This document shows positions 48,119 to 61,092 of a DNA stretch of 64,000 bases, one piece after another; the first letter of the stretch is position 1; each line of letters begins with the position of its first letter. The notes under the pieces are model-generated. The model was not told the origin of the DNA. It worked only from the letters and a program-made list of their open reading frames with translations, and did no database searches. The position numbers were made by a program, and so were the translations under genes. The DNA comes from Symbiodinium natans. Taxonomy: Eukaryota; Sar; Dinophyceae; Suessiales; Symbiodiniaceae. Location: NCBI GenBank assembly GCA_905221605.1, contig CAJNDS010002747.1:124001-188000 (forward strand), read 5' to 3'.

Positions 48119-51100
48119 CCCGCGCGCGCGCGCGCACCCGCATCAGGAGCATCATTGGGGTTGGTTTGGGAGCCCAAAAGACATTCTAAGCATGAGTTTT
48201 GCCTTCGAAAAACCTTCAGAAAACGCTGTAAACACGTGTTTTTGAGCTTGGGAAGCCTTTTGGAACCGAGGAAGAGAGAGCATCATGAGCATCAGCGGCC
48301 TCCCCCAGGCCATCCGAAACCTCCTGGAACGCTTGCGTGCCCACCAAACCCCCAAAAGCAAGACCCCGAATGCCCTTAAGCGCACTCGGGGTCCTGCTGT
48401 TCGGGTGTTTTGTAGGCACGAAGCCGTTCGAGCGCGTAAAATGAGCGATTTTAGGGGCGTTTTTACGTGGACCCACAAAACACTCGGTATTTACGAGGTT
48501 TTCTGCTGTTGGAACACCCCCCCAAACCGAGCATCATGAGCATCAGCTGGGTCTCTGGGCCGTCGGCCCCGGAGGCCCACGAAGCCCATGAGAAGCGATG
48601 GCTCGATGATGCGCCCGGACCCCCGCGCATCAGCAGCATCAGCAGACCCCCCCCCGGACGTGGGTTTCGATGATGCGCACTTTGGGGGCGGGTCAAGGGC
48701 AACAGGGGTGGGGGTCGGAGGCACGCGTGAAAAACCTCATAAAAACACGGTATTTACGGTGATTTCAGCGTTTTTCAGCGTTTTTTATTGCCTTGGGCCC
48801 GCGGGCCAGGGCTGCTGATGCTCATGATGCTCGCCTGGTTTTGGGCTTCCGGTACCCCCCCCAAACCTTGAAAAACGTGGTTTCGGCCTGGCGCGCGCCC
48901 CATGTGAAAAGCTAGGGCCGATGATGCGCGCCCGTGAGGGTTTAATGGGGTGCTGCGGGTGTTTTGTGGCCTCGGTTTTTCGTAAAAACCCATGGTTTTT
49001 ACGAGGTTTTCGTGCTTTTCGCACCACCGCGTGTTGCGTCCCCTTGGATGCCGTTTTGGAGGCCTCCCGAAGGGCCCCGCGCGAATTTGAAGCAATTTTG
49101 GGCGGGGTCGGCGGCTCGGGCGCTCGCCCCTTAAAGCTAGTGCTTTAGTGCGACGCGGGCTCCGCCCTGGACCATGGGCGGCGCGGGGGCCGGATTTTAA
49201 GGGGCTGCGCCCATGGGCGGGCAGCGCAGGCAGAAGCGCGGGGCGAGCAGATCCGTCACAGGGTTGGGGTTTCTCTAAGCGTTGGAGGCTCCTAAACTCC
49301 CTTGAAGTTTCTGTTCTAAGCATTTTGAGGCCCCTAAACTCCCTTAAAATCTCTAAGCGTTTGAGGCTCCTGACCTCCCTTAATGTTTCTAAGCATTTTC
49401 AGGCCCCTAAACTCCCTTCAAATCTCTAAGCGTTTGAGGCTCCTAGACTCCCTTAAAGTTTCTAAGCACTTTACAAGGCCCCTAAGCTCCCTTTTTCCTA
49501 GCCCCGGGCTGAGACACGTCGCTTATGCCCGCCCTTTGGGGGGCATCATGCTCCTGATGCGCCCCCGGGGTCCCGCCCCAAGAGCCGCCTGATGCTCCTG
49601 ACGCGCGCCTGGGGGTCTCGGGCTGGACCCGCTGATGCTCATGATGCGCGCCCTCTGGGGCCTCCGTGGCGACGCAAAAAACACGAAAAAAAAACCGTTC
49701 ACCCGCGGCACTCGGGGGTCGGCGGCACTGGCGTCCGGCCCAATTCTGCTTCGCAGAAGGCCGCAGGCTAGCAAGGCTATTCCCGGGACGACCCGGTTAA
49801 AAGGTCCGCCAATGCTCGGTCCTTGGGGACCTCGCGCTGCCCGATTTAGGGGGGGGGCAGTGGCGGGAGTCCGGGCATGCACTGGAGCCCCCAAAACACT
49901 TCATTTCCAAGTAAAATGTTGGGCAAGGGTGAGGTGGGCAGCGAGGGCAGCGGCGTGGGCACCCCTAAAACACTTCATTTGCAGGTAAAAGGTTGGGGGC
50001 AGAGGTGAAGGGGTGAGGGCGGGCGGGGGGGGTGGGCGGTGGGGGGTGGGCGGGGCTGGGGGGGTCGGGGGGGGGGGGGGGGAGGGTAAAAGGTTAGGGG
50101 TAGGGGTGAGGTGGGGGGTAAGGGGCGGCGGGGGTGGGGGGGGGTGGGGCGGGGGCGGGGGCCAGGGGGGGGGTGGGCGGGGTGGGCGGAGTGGTGGGCG
50201 GGGTGGGTGGGGGGGGCACTATTTCCAAGTAAAAGGTTAGGGGGGAGGGGGCGCCCCTAAAAGGGTAAGGGTGAGGTCGAGGGCAAGGGGTGAGGGCGGG
50301 GGGGTTTGGGCATGCGGCATGGGGGTAAGTGGGTCTTCACTGACGCCTCCCCCACTAAAGCAGGGGTCGGCGGATGATATGGTTACTGGGCTACTCAGGA
50401 GACACTGACACAGGGACAGCTGCTACGGGACAAAGCGGTGCAGGAACTTCAAGGAGGCAGGGCTTGGCACGCGTGTCGAGTTCGCAGCAGCCCTCTTCTC
50501 AGCGACCCTTGCCAAGGGGACGGGGGACTTCTTCTGCTGCAGATGCCACTCCTCAGAATCCGCAGACCAACGAGGAGCTGGGCAGCCATGAGAACCGGGA
50601 GTCTCAAAAAGAGCAGCGACGCCGAGACGAGAACGACGAGCAGCTTTGTGTCATCTGCCTTGCCGAGCCCAGGAGTCACGCTTTCGTCCCGTGCGGCCAC
50701 CGGTGTGTTTGTACCGCGTGTGCCGAAGACTCAAGATCGGCCAGAAAATGTCCCATGTGCAAAGGTGAAGTCTCACAGATCATCAAGATCTACGGCTGAG
50801 AGGAAGCACGGGCAAGCGGCTCGGCCTTGGCCAGACTTTTCGCGGGACCAGGCGTCGTGGGCGGTAGAAATGCGTATGGCGGAGCCGAGAGGTTCCAGAG
50901 GGGTCCGACGGCCCGAAGACGAACTCCGGGGTCTTACAACGGCGCAGAAGCACGGATTCTAAGTCGTTGAGCCATACATGGCTAAGATCTACGGTTCAGG
51001 CGTCTGACCCTGGCACATGGGAAGTTGCACGTGACTCCTTAACGAGCTCTAGGCGACACTTGGCACCCGCCGTGAAGCAGCTCCAAGAAGCTCTTCCAGC

Positions 51101-54100
51101 CCCTGACCTAAAACATCCTAAAACCCTATGAGACTCCCTATGAGACTCATATAGAGACTCATTGGAGCACGTACATGTCAGGTGGAGACTCGAACCGCCG
51201 AGAAGCTGGCGGATGACCCGCAGCTTACGCTGCCGAAGCTGGTGGCCCCTGGGGCCCGACCTTCTCGTGGAGTTGAGGGTGTGTTAACGACTAGGTGCTT
51301 TGAAGAACCCCCCAAAAAATCCTCCTTAAAGGGCAATAAAGGGATTTTCGTTTTTTTTTTTTTTTTTTTGGGGGGGGGTTCTTAAGCCAATAGTTTACAC
51401 GGTTTAAGGAGAAGGCTTTGAACGGTGAGCTTCCCCCCAAATCTTCAGTGAAGATTGTACCCTTCTGCTATATTTCGTCTGTCAGAGCCTAGACGGGCCT
51501 CTCGTCTCAACTGGGGGGCAGTGGGGGGACATACGGGTCCCAAGGCATACTTCGAGGTTCAGGGTCAGGGGTTGAGGCTTTTGGGTTCCCGAAACTGCGA
51601 AACCCGATCGCCCTCCAGCGAGGGCTGAGGGTAGCATTTTCCGCCATTATCGCTATGTTTCTCTTGTCTGTGACTCCTTGTGTCTGATACAATCTCCAAC
51701 TTGGTTCATTATGACTAGACTTATGTCAAGGTAACGTTGGGCTTTTTGAAGATGTTCTGCAGACTGTCGTTGCTAGAGTCCGGGATCTCCAGCCAGCAGT
51801 GCTAAGTGTGTGGGTTTTCTTGGCAGGTGTCGCTTTGTGTCCGACTGCAATAAAGGGGGCCCAAAAGCCTCTGAGACATTCCGGGAATGCCCCCTTCAGA
51901 TGGCTTTTGGGGATTGTGTTTGTCCCCTATGCAGGGTGCCCTACTCTTCGCCCTGCCCAGTTCAACAGCATCGCTGCCGTGTTAATGTACATGTGACCTG
52001 GCCGCAAAGAAGAATGGTGACCTTTTGTTGGGATGTTTAGGGGTTCCCAAGGCTTCAACCCTTGAACAAAAGCCTAACTCCCATGACATCAACCTGTAGG
52101 GCAGCCCTTGACGCCTAGCCAAAAAGCCCCGCAAGCCCTCACCTCCTCAAGATCCTCGGACTCCGAAGCCTTGCACCGAAAGGCCCCAACCCCCGGACTG
52201 TAGGGTTGAGTCTGTGGGACTCCTCCTGAGGTTCATTCACATCTTCCGTGCCCTTGAAGGGGCTCCTATTCTGTTTGGGGTCTAAACGGGGGGTCCCCCG
52301 CCATCTTGGGGACCCAGGTGGTGTGACCTCCTCGGCCGCCCTGTCTATCCCCTCGCCGCCTACGTCGCGCTCCTGCGCCTCGCAGCGTGGGTTCTTCCGA
52401 CCGGAGGATACCACAAAAACAAAGGGGATCCGAAGGGCGCAAAGGAACTCTTATCCCTCACTCTCAAGCCATAGACTTCAGTCAAGTCATCGCCCCTGCC
52501 CCAAACCCTGGGACCCCAAAGTCTAAACACCCTGAAAACCGTGGGAGGCTTTAGGGTTTAAATTTAGGGTTTAGGGTTTAGGGTTTAGGGTTTAGGGTTT
52601 AGGGTTTAGGGGCAGGAAGTCAATGAAGGCAAAGCTCCCGCAGCCGCCAATTCAGTATTGAAGCGGGCGTTTGAACCTTGCACCCGAAACCTGCTTGGGT
52701 CATGCAATGCAGCCCAGGATCTCGCCGCTGCGGCTGGGCTGGTCCCCTGCAGAGCGATATGAGGTCGGAGCCTTTCAGCCCAAGCCCATGTGCAGCCTCA
52801 GGAGCTGTCAAAGTGGAAGCCGCTTCTTCGCCGGCAGGTGCGGTCCATGATCTCTATCTATTTCTTCGCCTTCCAGCCGCACAGGGGCGGTTCATGTCCG
52901 GTGAGGGATGTTTCCACGTGCAGCCACGTGCGGCGGCCCAGTCGACGGAATTCAGACTTCTGCAACCTAGGTTCTGAGCTCCGGACTTCTGCCTCTTTGG
53001 TGCCTGAAGCGCGGCGGGCAGGCGCCTGGCGCTTGTTAAGGGGTGTATGTTGTCCCTCAACATCGAGGTTTCTTTGCTAAGGGGGAGCGAGGAAGAATGC
53101 GCAGGCTCTGCATGGAGCCCTAATGCCCTGCTTAGAGTAATCATATTTTAAGCCCTGCGCGACCTGCCCCGCGGGTCGCCATGCGGAAGCAGTTCGTAGT
53201 CTGGGTCGTTCCTTGGCGACTCTGCCCGGGCAGGTGCCAGTATGTAAATGAGGGGACGCTTCTCGACGTGGGGGTGGCATGTCAATCGACAGTGGGTTTG
53301 GGATGTCGCATGGAAGCAGCCGCACGCAGCCTGCTTTTGCGGGTGGGGCTCTTGGTGGCAGGGTGGCATGGCGTTGCAAGTCCATGGGGCCGGGGTTCTG
53401 AACACTAAGTCCTCCAGCACAGAGCTTGCAGGTGGGCCGCACGCTGTTCGGCCGCCGGGTCTTGAATGAGACAGCGTCCGAAGGGGCTTGTTGGGAATTA
53501 GGCTTAAGGGTTTGAGGGCGTTAGGCTCTGCAAGGCAAGCAGGGTGTTGTTTGGGGACTAGATTATGGTTTAGCTTGTGGATCCCCGGCCCTGCATGGGA
53601 TGCAGGTGCCTCGAACTTCACACAACCAAGACAGTGCAATGTCCAGCCTGCGAGTATTGAAGCCCTACACCTCCAGCCGAATGCAGCTTTAGCTTCAAAG
53701 CCCATAAAGTGTCGAAATGAGTCGAAAATCCGTCGAAACGCTGCCCTAGGCCTGTATGTGGCCTGGTACATGCTGGCGGACACCGCGCCGCTGAGAGGCC
53801 AAAACTGGCCAAAGAGTTCCCCTCATCCACGACGAAGTAGGACTACATACGAACTTCCCCCCCCCCCCCCCCTTCATTGCTTCAAGAAACGAGGGATTTG
53901 CCACCCTTTCACCCAACTTTGCTTCCCCCAACCAATCCCTCCAAGGCCCAGGAAGGGTTCCATCCAGGCCCGGAAGTGCTCGCGGAATGCTATAACCCAT
54001 ACAAACCCTCAACCCTACACCCTAAACCAAAACATCCAAAACATGAGCCCGACCAGGCGGCCGTTTTCTTCCGTCCCTCCGCCAGCGCAACTTCTGGAGG

Positions 54101-57100
54101 CACTTCGCGGCCCCTTGGCAGCGCTCAAGCAGCCAAGGGCTTAGGGTTTAGGGTTTAGGGTTTAGGGTTTAGGGTTTAGGGTTTAGGGTTTAGGGTTTAG
54201 GGGCCATGCTCAAACCACAAGAGCTGGTCTAGTGAAGAAGTGGCACTCACCTGACATGTCCCATAGACGATGGTGAGGTTCGGCCCCAGACTCCAGAAAC
54301 ACCCAGAGGGGAATAATCAGGGGCCCTTTGTCTTCCCTGATCAACGTCTTTTTCTCTGTAAGTTTCATGTCAACACCACCGAGCGCGCTTTGCACCTTCG
54401 CAGTAGTGTTTGGCAAGCGGGCTTCGCCTCGCAGACCTCTTCGCGAATCCAATCTGAACCTTCACGCGCGTAGATTTGCATACGTGTACAAATATTGGTA
54501 GTACAAGTAGATACGTGTCAATGAACAACGGAAAATATGTATGTGTGTATATATATATATATATATAACATGTGCGTACGTGTATGAAACATGCATGTGG
54601 ATTCCTCACATAATTTAGATACAATCTTCTTTGGGTAGGTACATGTTCTTCCTAGCACTGCACCCCGTGGTCCCGAAAAACAAAAAGCGCCCACCGTGTT
54701 TTACCGGAAGTAGGGCGGAAGAACGTCCGCGAGCCCCGGAGGCCTACTTCCCCATGTCCCTGACACGCACCGCCAAGCTTGATCCGACACTGGGCAGCTG
54801 TTGAGGGCTCAAGCAGATTTTATGGCTTTCTGAAGCCCAACTTGTAGTGAGTCGGCTTTTGTGGATTTCAAGTGCAGCTGCAGTGCTGCGCTGCTGCAGG
54901 AAGCGGAACTACATCTTCGGCTATCATCCGCACGGCGTGGCGTGACGGCCACGGGAGGGGGAGGGTTGAGGATTGCATGACAGAGCTTGTGTTGCAACCC
55001 CTCCAAGGCTCCGTCCTAACTTCATAAACCCGGAGCCCTCAAACGGATCCCTCATCAAAAAAAGACTCCTCAAAGCACCTTTCAAAAAACCCTCCAAAAA
55101 CCCCTGAGCCTCCAAAGCCCGGCTGAGGTGATCAGCATGGGGGCCCTGTGTAACTTCACCACCGAGGCAGTTCCAGAAGCTTTTTGCACTCTATAGGTTG
55201 GTATGTCCCCCCCTACACTAACAGTCCTTAATAGGGATTATAGGACCCCCTAGTAGAATCCCTATGAAGGACTGTTAGTATAAGGGGGAAACATCCCACT
55301 CAATAGGCTCTACCATAGGCTCAATAGACCCTGTGCTCTGTGTCTACTTAATACCAGTCCATCCGGCAATCATGCTGTGCTCCACGATCTTCTGAGTTCT
55401 GCTTGGTTAGGGTGTTTGGGGGTACCCTAAGCCCTAAACCCTAAACCCTAAACCCTAAACCCTAACCCTAAACCCTAAACCCTAAACCCTAAACCCTAAA
55501 CCCTAAACCCTAGACCCTAGACCCTAGACCCTAGACCCTAGACCCTAAACCCTAGACCCTAAACCCTAAACCCTAAACCCCAAGAACGAACCTAAACCCT
55601 AAATGGACTCGAAACCCCGAGCCTCGCCGGCCTCTGCTAGCTGGCAGTCGAAGCCCTAAAAACCTCAGTAGTAGACTCGGCAACCTTGAACCTTTTTGGG
55701 TATTCGAATCCCAATAGAATCCCAAGGGTAAACCTTTAATTCCCCCAGGTTACGGGACAACTAGGAAGCCCTGAAGAGGCGACGGGCTTCTCTGCGCTCT
55801 TCCCCGGACTCAGCCTCCGCCTCCTCACGCTGGGCCTGAACTTCAGGCCGAGTTGTTGGAAAGATTTCCGGACAGTTTAGGTTTAGGGGTAAGGGTTTAG
55901 GGTTTAGGGTTTAGGGGGGGTTTAGGGGTAGGGGCTGAAGTCCATGCCTCAAGAGGGGTTCCGGGTTCATGGGCTCAGGGAAGGACTCGGATTCATGTAG
56001 ACCAGTACAGGGCTCAGGGTTGAGGTTTGAGGGTAGTACTCGAAGGGACACATCTTAAAGTGAGCTGAATCAAGACCGGGGTTCACAAGGGTTGGCGGAA
56101 CCTGGCAGTGGAGATCGCGGTTTAGGGTTCAGGGTTTATAAGGTTTAGGGTTTAGGGTCTAGGGTGATGTGATCCCTCAAGCACAAACCCCCTAAGCCCA
56201 AGACAGTATAACGGGGTCACAGGGGCGATGTTCCCCCCAAAAGATCCACTTGGCAGATGTTCAAATACGTGGAGGTTCATTTAGTGAGGGGACTTAGGGG
56301 GTTTTTAAGTACAGCTATAGCTGGGGTTATGAGCGCCCTGAAACCTCCAAGTGCCCCCTCAATTGACATGAGGATACCGGTGTTCCGCGAGTATCTGCTG
56401 GGCATAGGTGCGGCTGGTCTTGCATCAAGAGCCCCAGCTTAGCGCATGAAAGTCACTGGGTCAAAAACTGCAGTGAAGGTTTGCAAGACGTCATCGCTGC
56501 TGTTACCCAGCATGTGTCGGTCCAAAGGATATGAGGCCATAGCTTCAGAATGCCCATTTCCGGTCTGAAATGGAAGATCTTATGTGTATATATATATATA
56601 CATCTACGTATATACATACATATACATACGTACGTGTGTGTATCTATATCACGCAGCCAAGGTGAACGATGTCAGCCGTAAGTCGATCGAAGGCCGGTTC
56701 GACAAGATGGGAGTTGTCATGCCTGCAACTTAAGTCTCATCTCACATCGTATGGCGTATGGTATCCTTTCATATCATGAATATGTACACACATAGGCTAT
56801 CTTATATACCATGCAAGCTAGTTTGGCAATCTGCTAGAGATCTCAGGAGTAATTCCGGAATTCTCAAGACGGGGCTCTGTCGATTGCTTTTCGGTGCCAT
56901 TGGTCTGTCGCAGCCAGCCCATCGGAACCTTCTATTATGTCAACTGTTCTGAGCGCCATTGCGCAATGAGGTCCGAGCGTCTAACGTTCGTCCTCACGTG
57001 CGGCCCCCCCCCCCTCCCTAAGCTTGCTTCTAGAGCCGGATTCAGATTCCCTCGCTATGCCGGCCGGTCCCAAAAGAGCAGCCCCAAGAGGCAATCTCGC

Positions 57101-60100
57101 GCGAGGGCCGGGGGCGTCTGTCATGATCGTCATTGGAGGCGCGCTCCGGGTTCTCGTGCGAGACGGTTGGCTTTTGGGGGGGGTGTTTGGGGGGGGGGGC
57201 GTTTACATGTATGTGGTTTACCATGCAGGGTTTGGGGGACTGAGGGGTCCTGGGAATGCGACGGCGCTGAGCGCACAGTGCGCGTGGTACAGGGTTCAGC
57301 TTACTGGCTCTTAGTCGGGAATGAGGGAGCTCGGTACCGTAGATACAACAAAGCATGGGGCATCAGGGGTCGGCGGAAGAAGCCCCTGGGACTGAACAAA
57401 ACAGACCTGTTGCCCGACATGGAAATGAGGCAACGACGTTTTTTTTTTGCAAAGCTGGGATCTGGGCTTAACACGAGGACCCCGCAAGCAGCCCAAGAAG
57501 GAAGGGATGCGTTCGGAACGAGGCGCCCAGGGTCCTCTTGCAAAAGGTGCTCGTGAGTCGCTGGAGACGGCGCCGGGCACGAACAAGCTCATCTTGGGCA
57601 ACCGGAAGGCCAGAAAATGCCCTTGCGGAGCCTCATGATCCAGGACTCTTGTATGTATGTATGTATTTTGGATATACGTAGTACGGCTAGAATCACGCTC
57701 ATGTTCTGGATGTTCCCTTTGCCGCCCTAAACCCTTAATCCCTTTTGTCTTTGTAAGTTCACGGGGGGTTTGTACTTTGGGCACGAGCGGGCCCAAGCAC
57801 AAGGGAAGGGGGGGGCGTGTGCCACCCTTCCCTGGTAAGCTGACAGTGAGTTCTTCAAAGCCTCAACCTTCTGCCCCTTGTGATCCTTGCAAGTCCCTGG
57901 AAGACCTGTGTCCCTCTGCCCTGCACCCCATCAGCCCGTAAGACCCCATGACCTTGGGATGTTCCCCCTTGTACGAAGAGTCCTGAGTGGGGATTCTCGT
58001 GCCCCCTAAACCCTAAACCCTAAACCCTAAAACCCTAAAACCTAAACCCTAAACCCTAAAGCCTACTAGCATCCCGATGAAGGAACCTGCTAGGAGAAGG
58101 GGGAACTCTGAATCCATGAGCCTTCCTGGAGTCCCCAGGGCTTCGTGAAGCTGGCTCTGCAGCGTGGGGCTTCCTTGGTCCCCGCCCTCTGGCGGTAAAG
58201 GAACTTCCGAAACTAGGGGTACCTCATTATAGGGTCCATATTTTTTTTGCAGGGAATCCTACTAGTACCAGAGTATATTCGGGTCCCCTTATTATCGCAA
58301 CTCCCCCAAAATCTTCTTGCGGGAGATACACCCGAGAGCCCCTTGAAACGCCCTTTCCTGCCCTCTGTGCCTAAAACCCTGTGCTGAACAGGTGGCACAC
58401 AAACAAGTCCCCTCTGCTTGCTACACTAACAGAAAAGACTTGTTTCGACGTAAATAAAGCCCAGAATTTAGATTTCTTGGGGGAAGATCCCTGTTAACTG
58501 TTAACAAAGGGAGCACCAAAATGATAAGACATGCCAGGCAGATAAAATGTCACAGGGGGATTTTTGTAAACAAGGGGAACCCAAGTCCCTAATCGCCCTA
58601 CACCCCAAACCCGAAACGAGAAGCCGTTTTAAAGTCTTCAGGGGCCCTAGAGAAGCCTTTGGAATCGCTCCCTCTAAGCCCCAATCTTGCCCGACAAGAG
58701 CTTTCCTTTGAGAGCACCATGTTCTCAGCGTTTAGGGTTTAGGGCTTAGGGTTGAAAGGGGCGCTTCGATGTGCCTCCTCCGAGGTTTACTCCTTTGGTG
58801 AGACGGACCTCTTCGGCGTCTACGCCTCCAACCGATTTCGCAGGCGGAGCAGACGTGGAAGTGGGGGGTGAGGAGCGGAGTTTCGCACCCCAACCTACAA
58901 TTATGGAACAAAAGGGGTAGACGACTTGCTAAAGTGGTTGCCGTAGAAGGATGATACCAAGATTTGGAAGAATAAATGCAGCTCATAGTCAATAAATTGG
59001 ATTGTGGCTCACTTCGTGTCACACTCGGCGGAGCAGCGTTCAAATGCTCTGGATGAGGAATAGTGCGTATGGCTGCCTTTGGGGGTACCCGACCGCGCCA
59101 ATGAGGATCCTCGACATAGTTGTGATGTGCTCGTCCCAGGGTCCATTGTTTCAACGTTGCCCCAGGCTCCAGCTCTGGCTGCAGAAGCAGCTGGGTTGCG
59201 CACTCAGAGCACTCAGTGCCCTTACCTGTGCAGCCCACGGCAAGGGTCCTACACAGTCCACCTTAAGCCGCGGAGCCCAAGAGCCTACAGCTCTCAACCT
59301 CGAAAGCCCTTAGAGCATTTCAAGAAGCCCCTGCATCGAGGCTTCGGCATACCCTTCTTCTTTGGGCGAGCTCTGACAGGCTGTGCAGTTTGGAGTTTGG
59401 CCGGTTGGGGGGGGGGGGGGGGGGGGGTGGGGGGATTGTGGAGGTTTTGGGTTATGGGGCAACGGCGCAAGTTGGCCTTGCAGACAGAACGTGCTGCGAT
59501 CCCATTGAAGATGCATGCAGGTCCTAAACATTCCTTCGCCGCTTGTAGACTCATAACAGAGCACAAGTGCTCCTGATACGTATAGAAGTGTATCCAAAGG
59601 CTCTTTTTGGCAATGCAACTGCACAGAGACTACATGCGGACTCCCAAAGGGGTCAGTTTTCCCTCCCACGTATGGCAGAGGCGGTGTACTCCACCGTGTA
59701 TTCGGCATGAACCGGGGCGTGATGCCGTTGCGGATGCCGGCCGTTTGGACTTCGAAGTGGTGTGGTTGGTGACCCCAAGAACCCAAAACCTACCTGTTTT
59801 TGTGGTATGTTCTTATATGCTAACATCTCTTACATAGGATTCTTGGGTAGCCTACACAAAAAGTAGGCTTAGGGTTCTTCAGGTAGGTATCTTTGCGTTC
59901 ATTGTCTTGAGGCGGCGTCCCGAAAAGCAGGGAGTGTACCGGAGGTCCAGGCATTGAGTTTTTGAGCCTTGCGGCGACGTGGATTTCGGATGGATTTAAG
60001 GGCCAATCAGCTTCATAGAGGGTTCTGTGATATTGAAGCCCTACTCAAGAACAAGCCCCGCCCCATCCCCTCCTCGATTTCAAGGCATTCTCACACCAAG

Positions 60101-61060
60101 AAATCCTGGTGACGCCCAGGTTCAGTCCGTGGTGGGCAGGCCTATCCACGTGGACGCTCCCGTGCCCAAGCCGACACAGGCACCCTGCAGTTTGAGCCAT
60201 ACCCTTCGTAGCCCTAAACTGAGTGAGCCCGGCGCCGTCGAGCAGGGCGAACGCACGCAGGCGAGGGAGCTCCGGAGCCAGAAGCCCTCCAGCTGGCGAC
60301 GGAGCTGTCAGTCACATAGGCAACCACGGAAATAACTTGGGGCTGAGGGTCTCAGAAGGCCTTCTGGGAGGACCCCCCCTCGGGTCTCAAGGCCTCCAGT
60401 GCGTACTACAGGCCTGACTCCCGGTCAAGGACCCAGAATGATGTACAATGTACATCGTCCCTTGCAACGCCAAAGAGCGAAGTCATTCTTCTTGACAGGC
60501 ATGAGCACGACCAGAACGCAAAGAAACCCTAAGCGCTTCAATCGTGAACACCCTGAACCCTAAACTCCTGAACCCTAAACCCTGTGTTTGATGAACCCCA
60601 GAAGGCTTTCAGGCTGCAGGGCTTGGCTCAGACTCTGCAGGGGGCTTCTGCCCTTCTCTGCCCTTCAGAAAGTAAGTGCACAACTTTCTGAGGCGTGGTT
60701 GTGTGGTGGTCCACTGCAACCCATGAGATCACATGAGGGTTGCAGTGCCACGTGAGGCTCAGGCTCCTTGAGCATGTGGGCTACATGACCGCAAAGTCGA
60801 CGTAAAGGGTCTATAATTAATTCCAAGACTCGGCCAGGAGCAGATAGATGAGCTTCACGCCCGCTACGTAGAAGAGCTGCGCAAGGCCGAGACATGCCCT
60901 GAGAGGAGCATCTCGGGGTCGGAAAGCCCTGAACAAAACCGACCACTCGTACATCCAGGAAATTGGGCCCTACAGTGCCCCAGACCCTGAATAACATCAT
61001 GACAGGAACCCTACATCATGTGGTTCAACACCCCTGCATCAGAAACCCTAAACCACTCCG

Positions 61061-61092
<32 letters not shown>
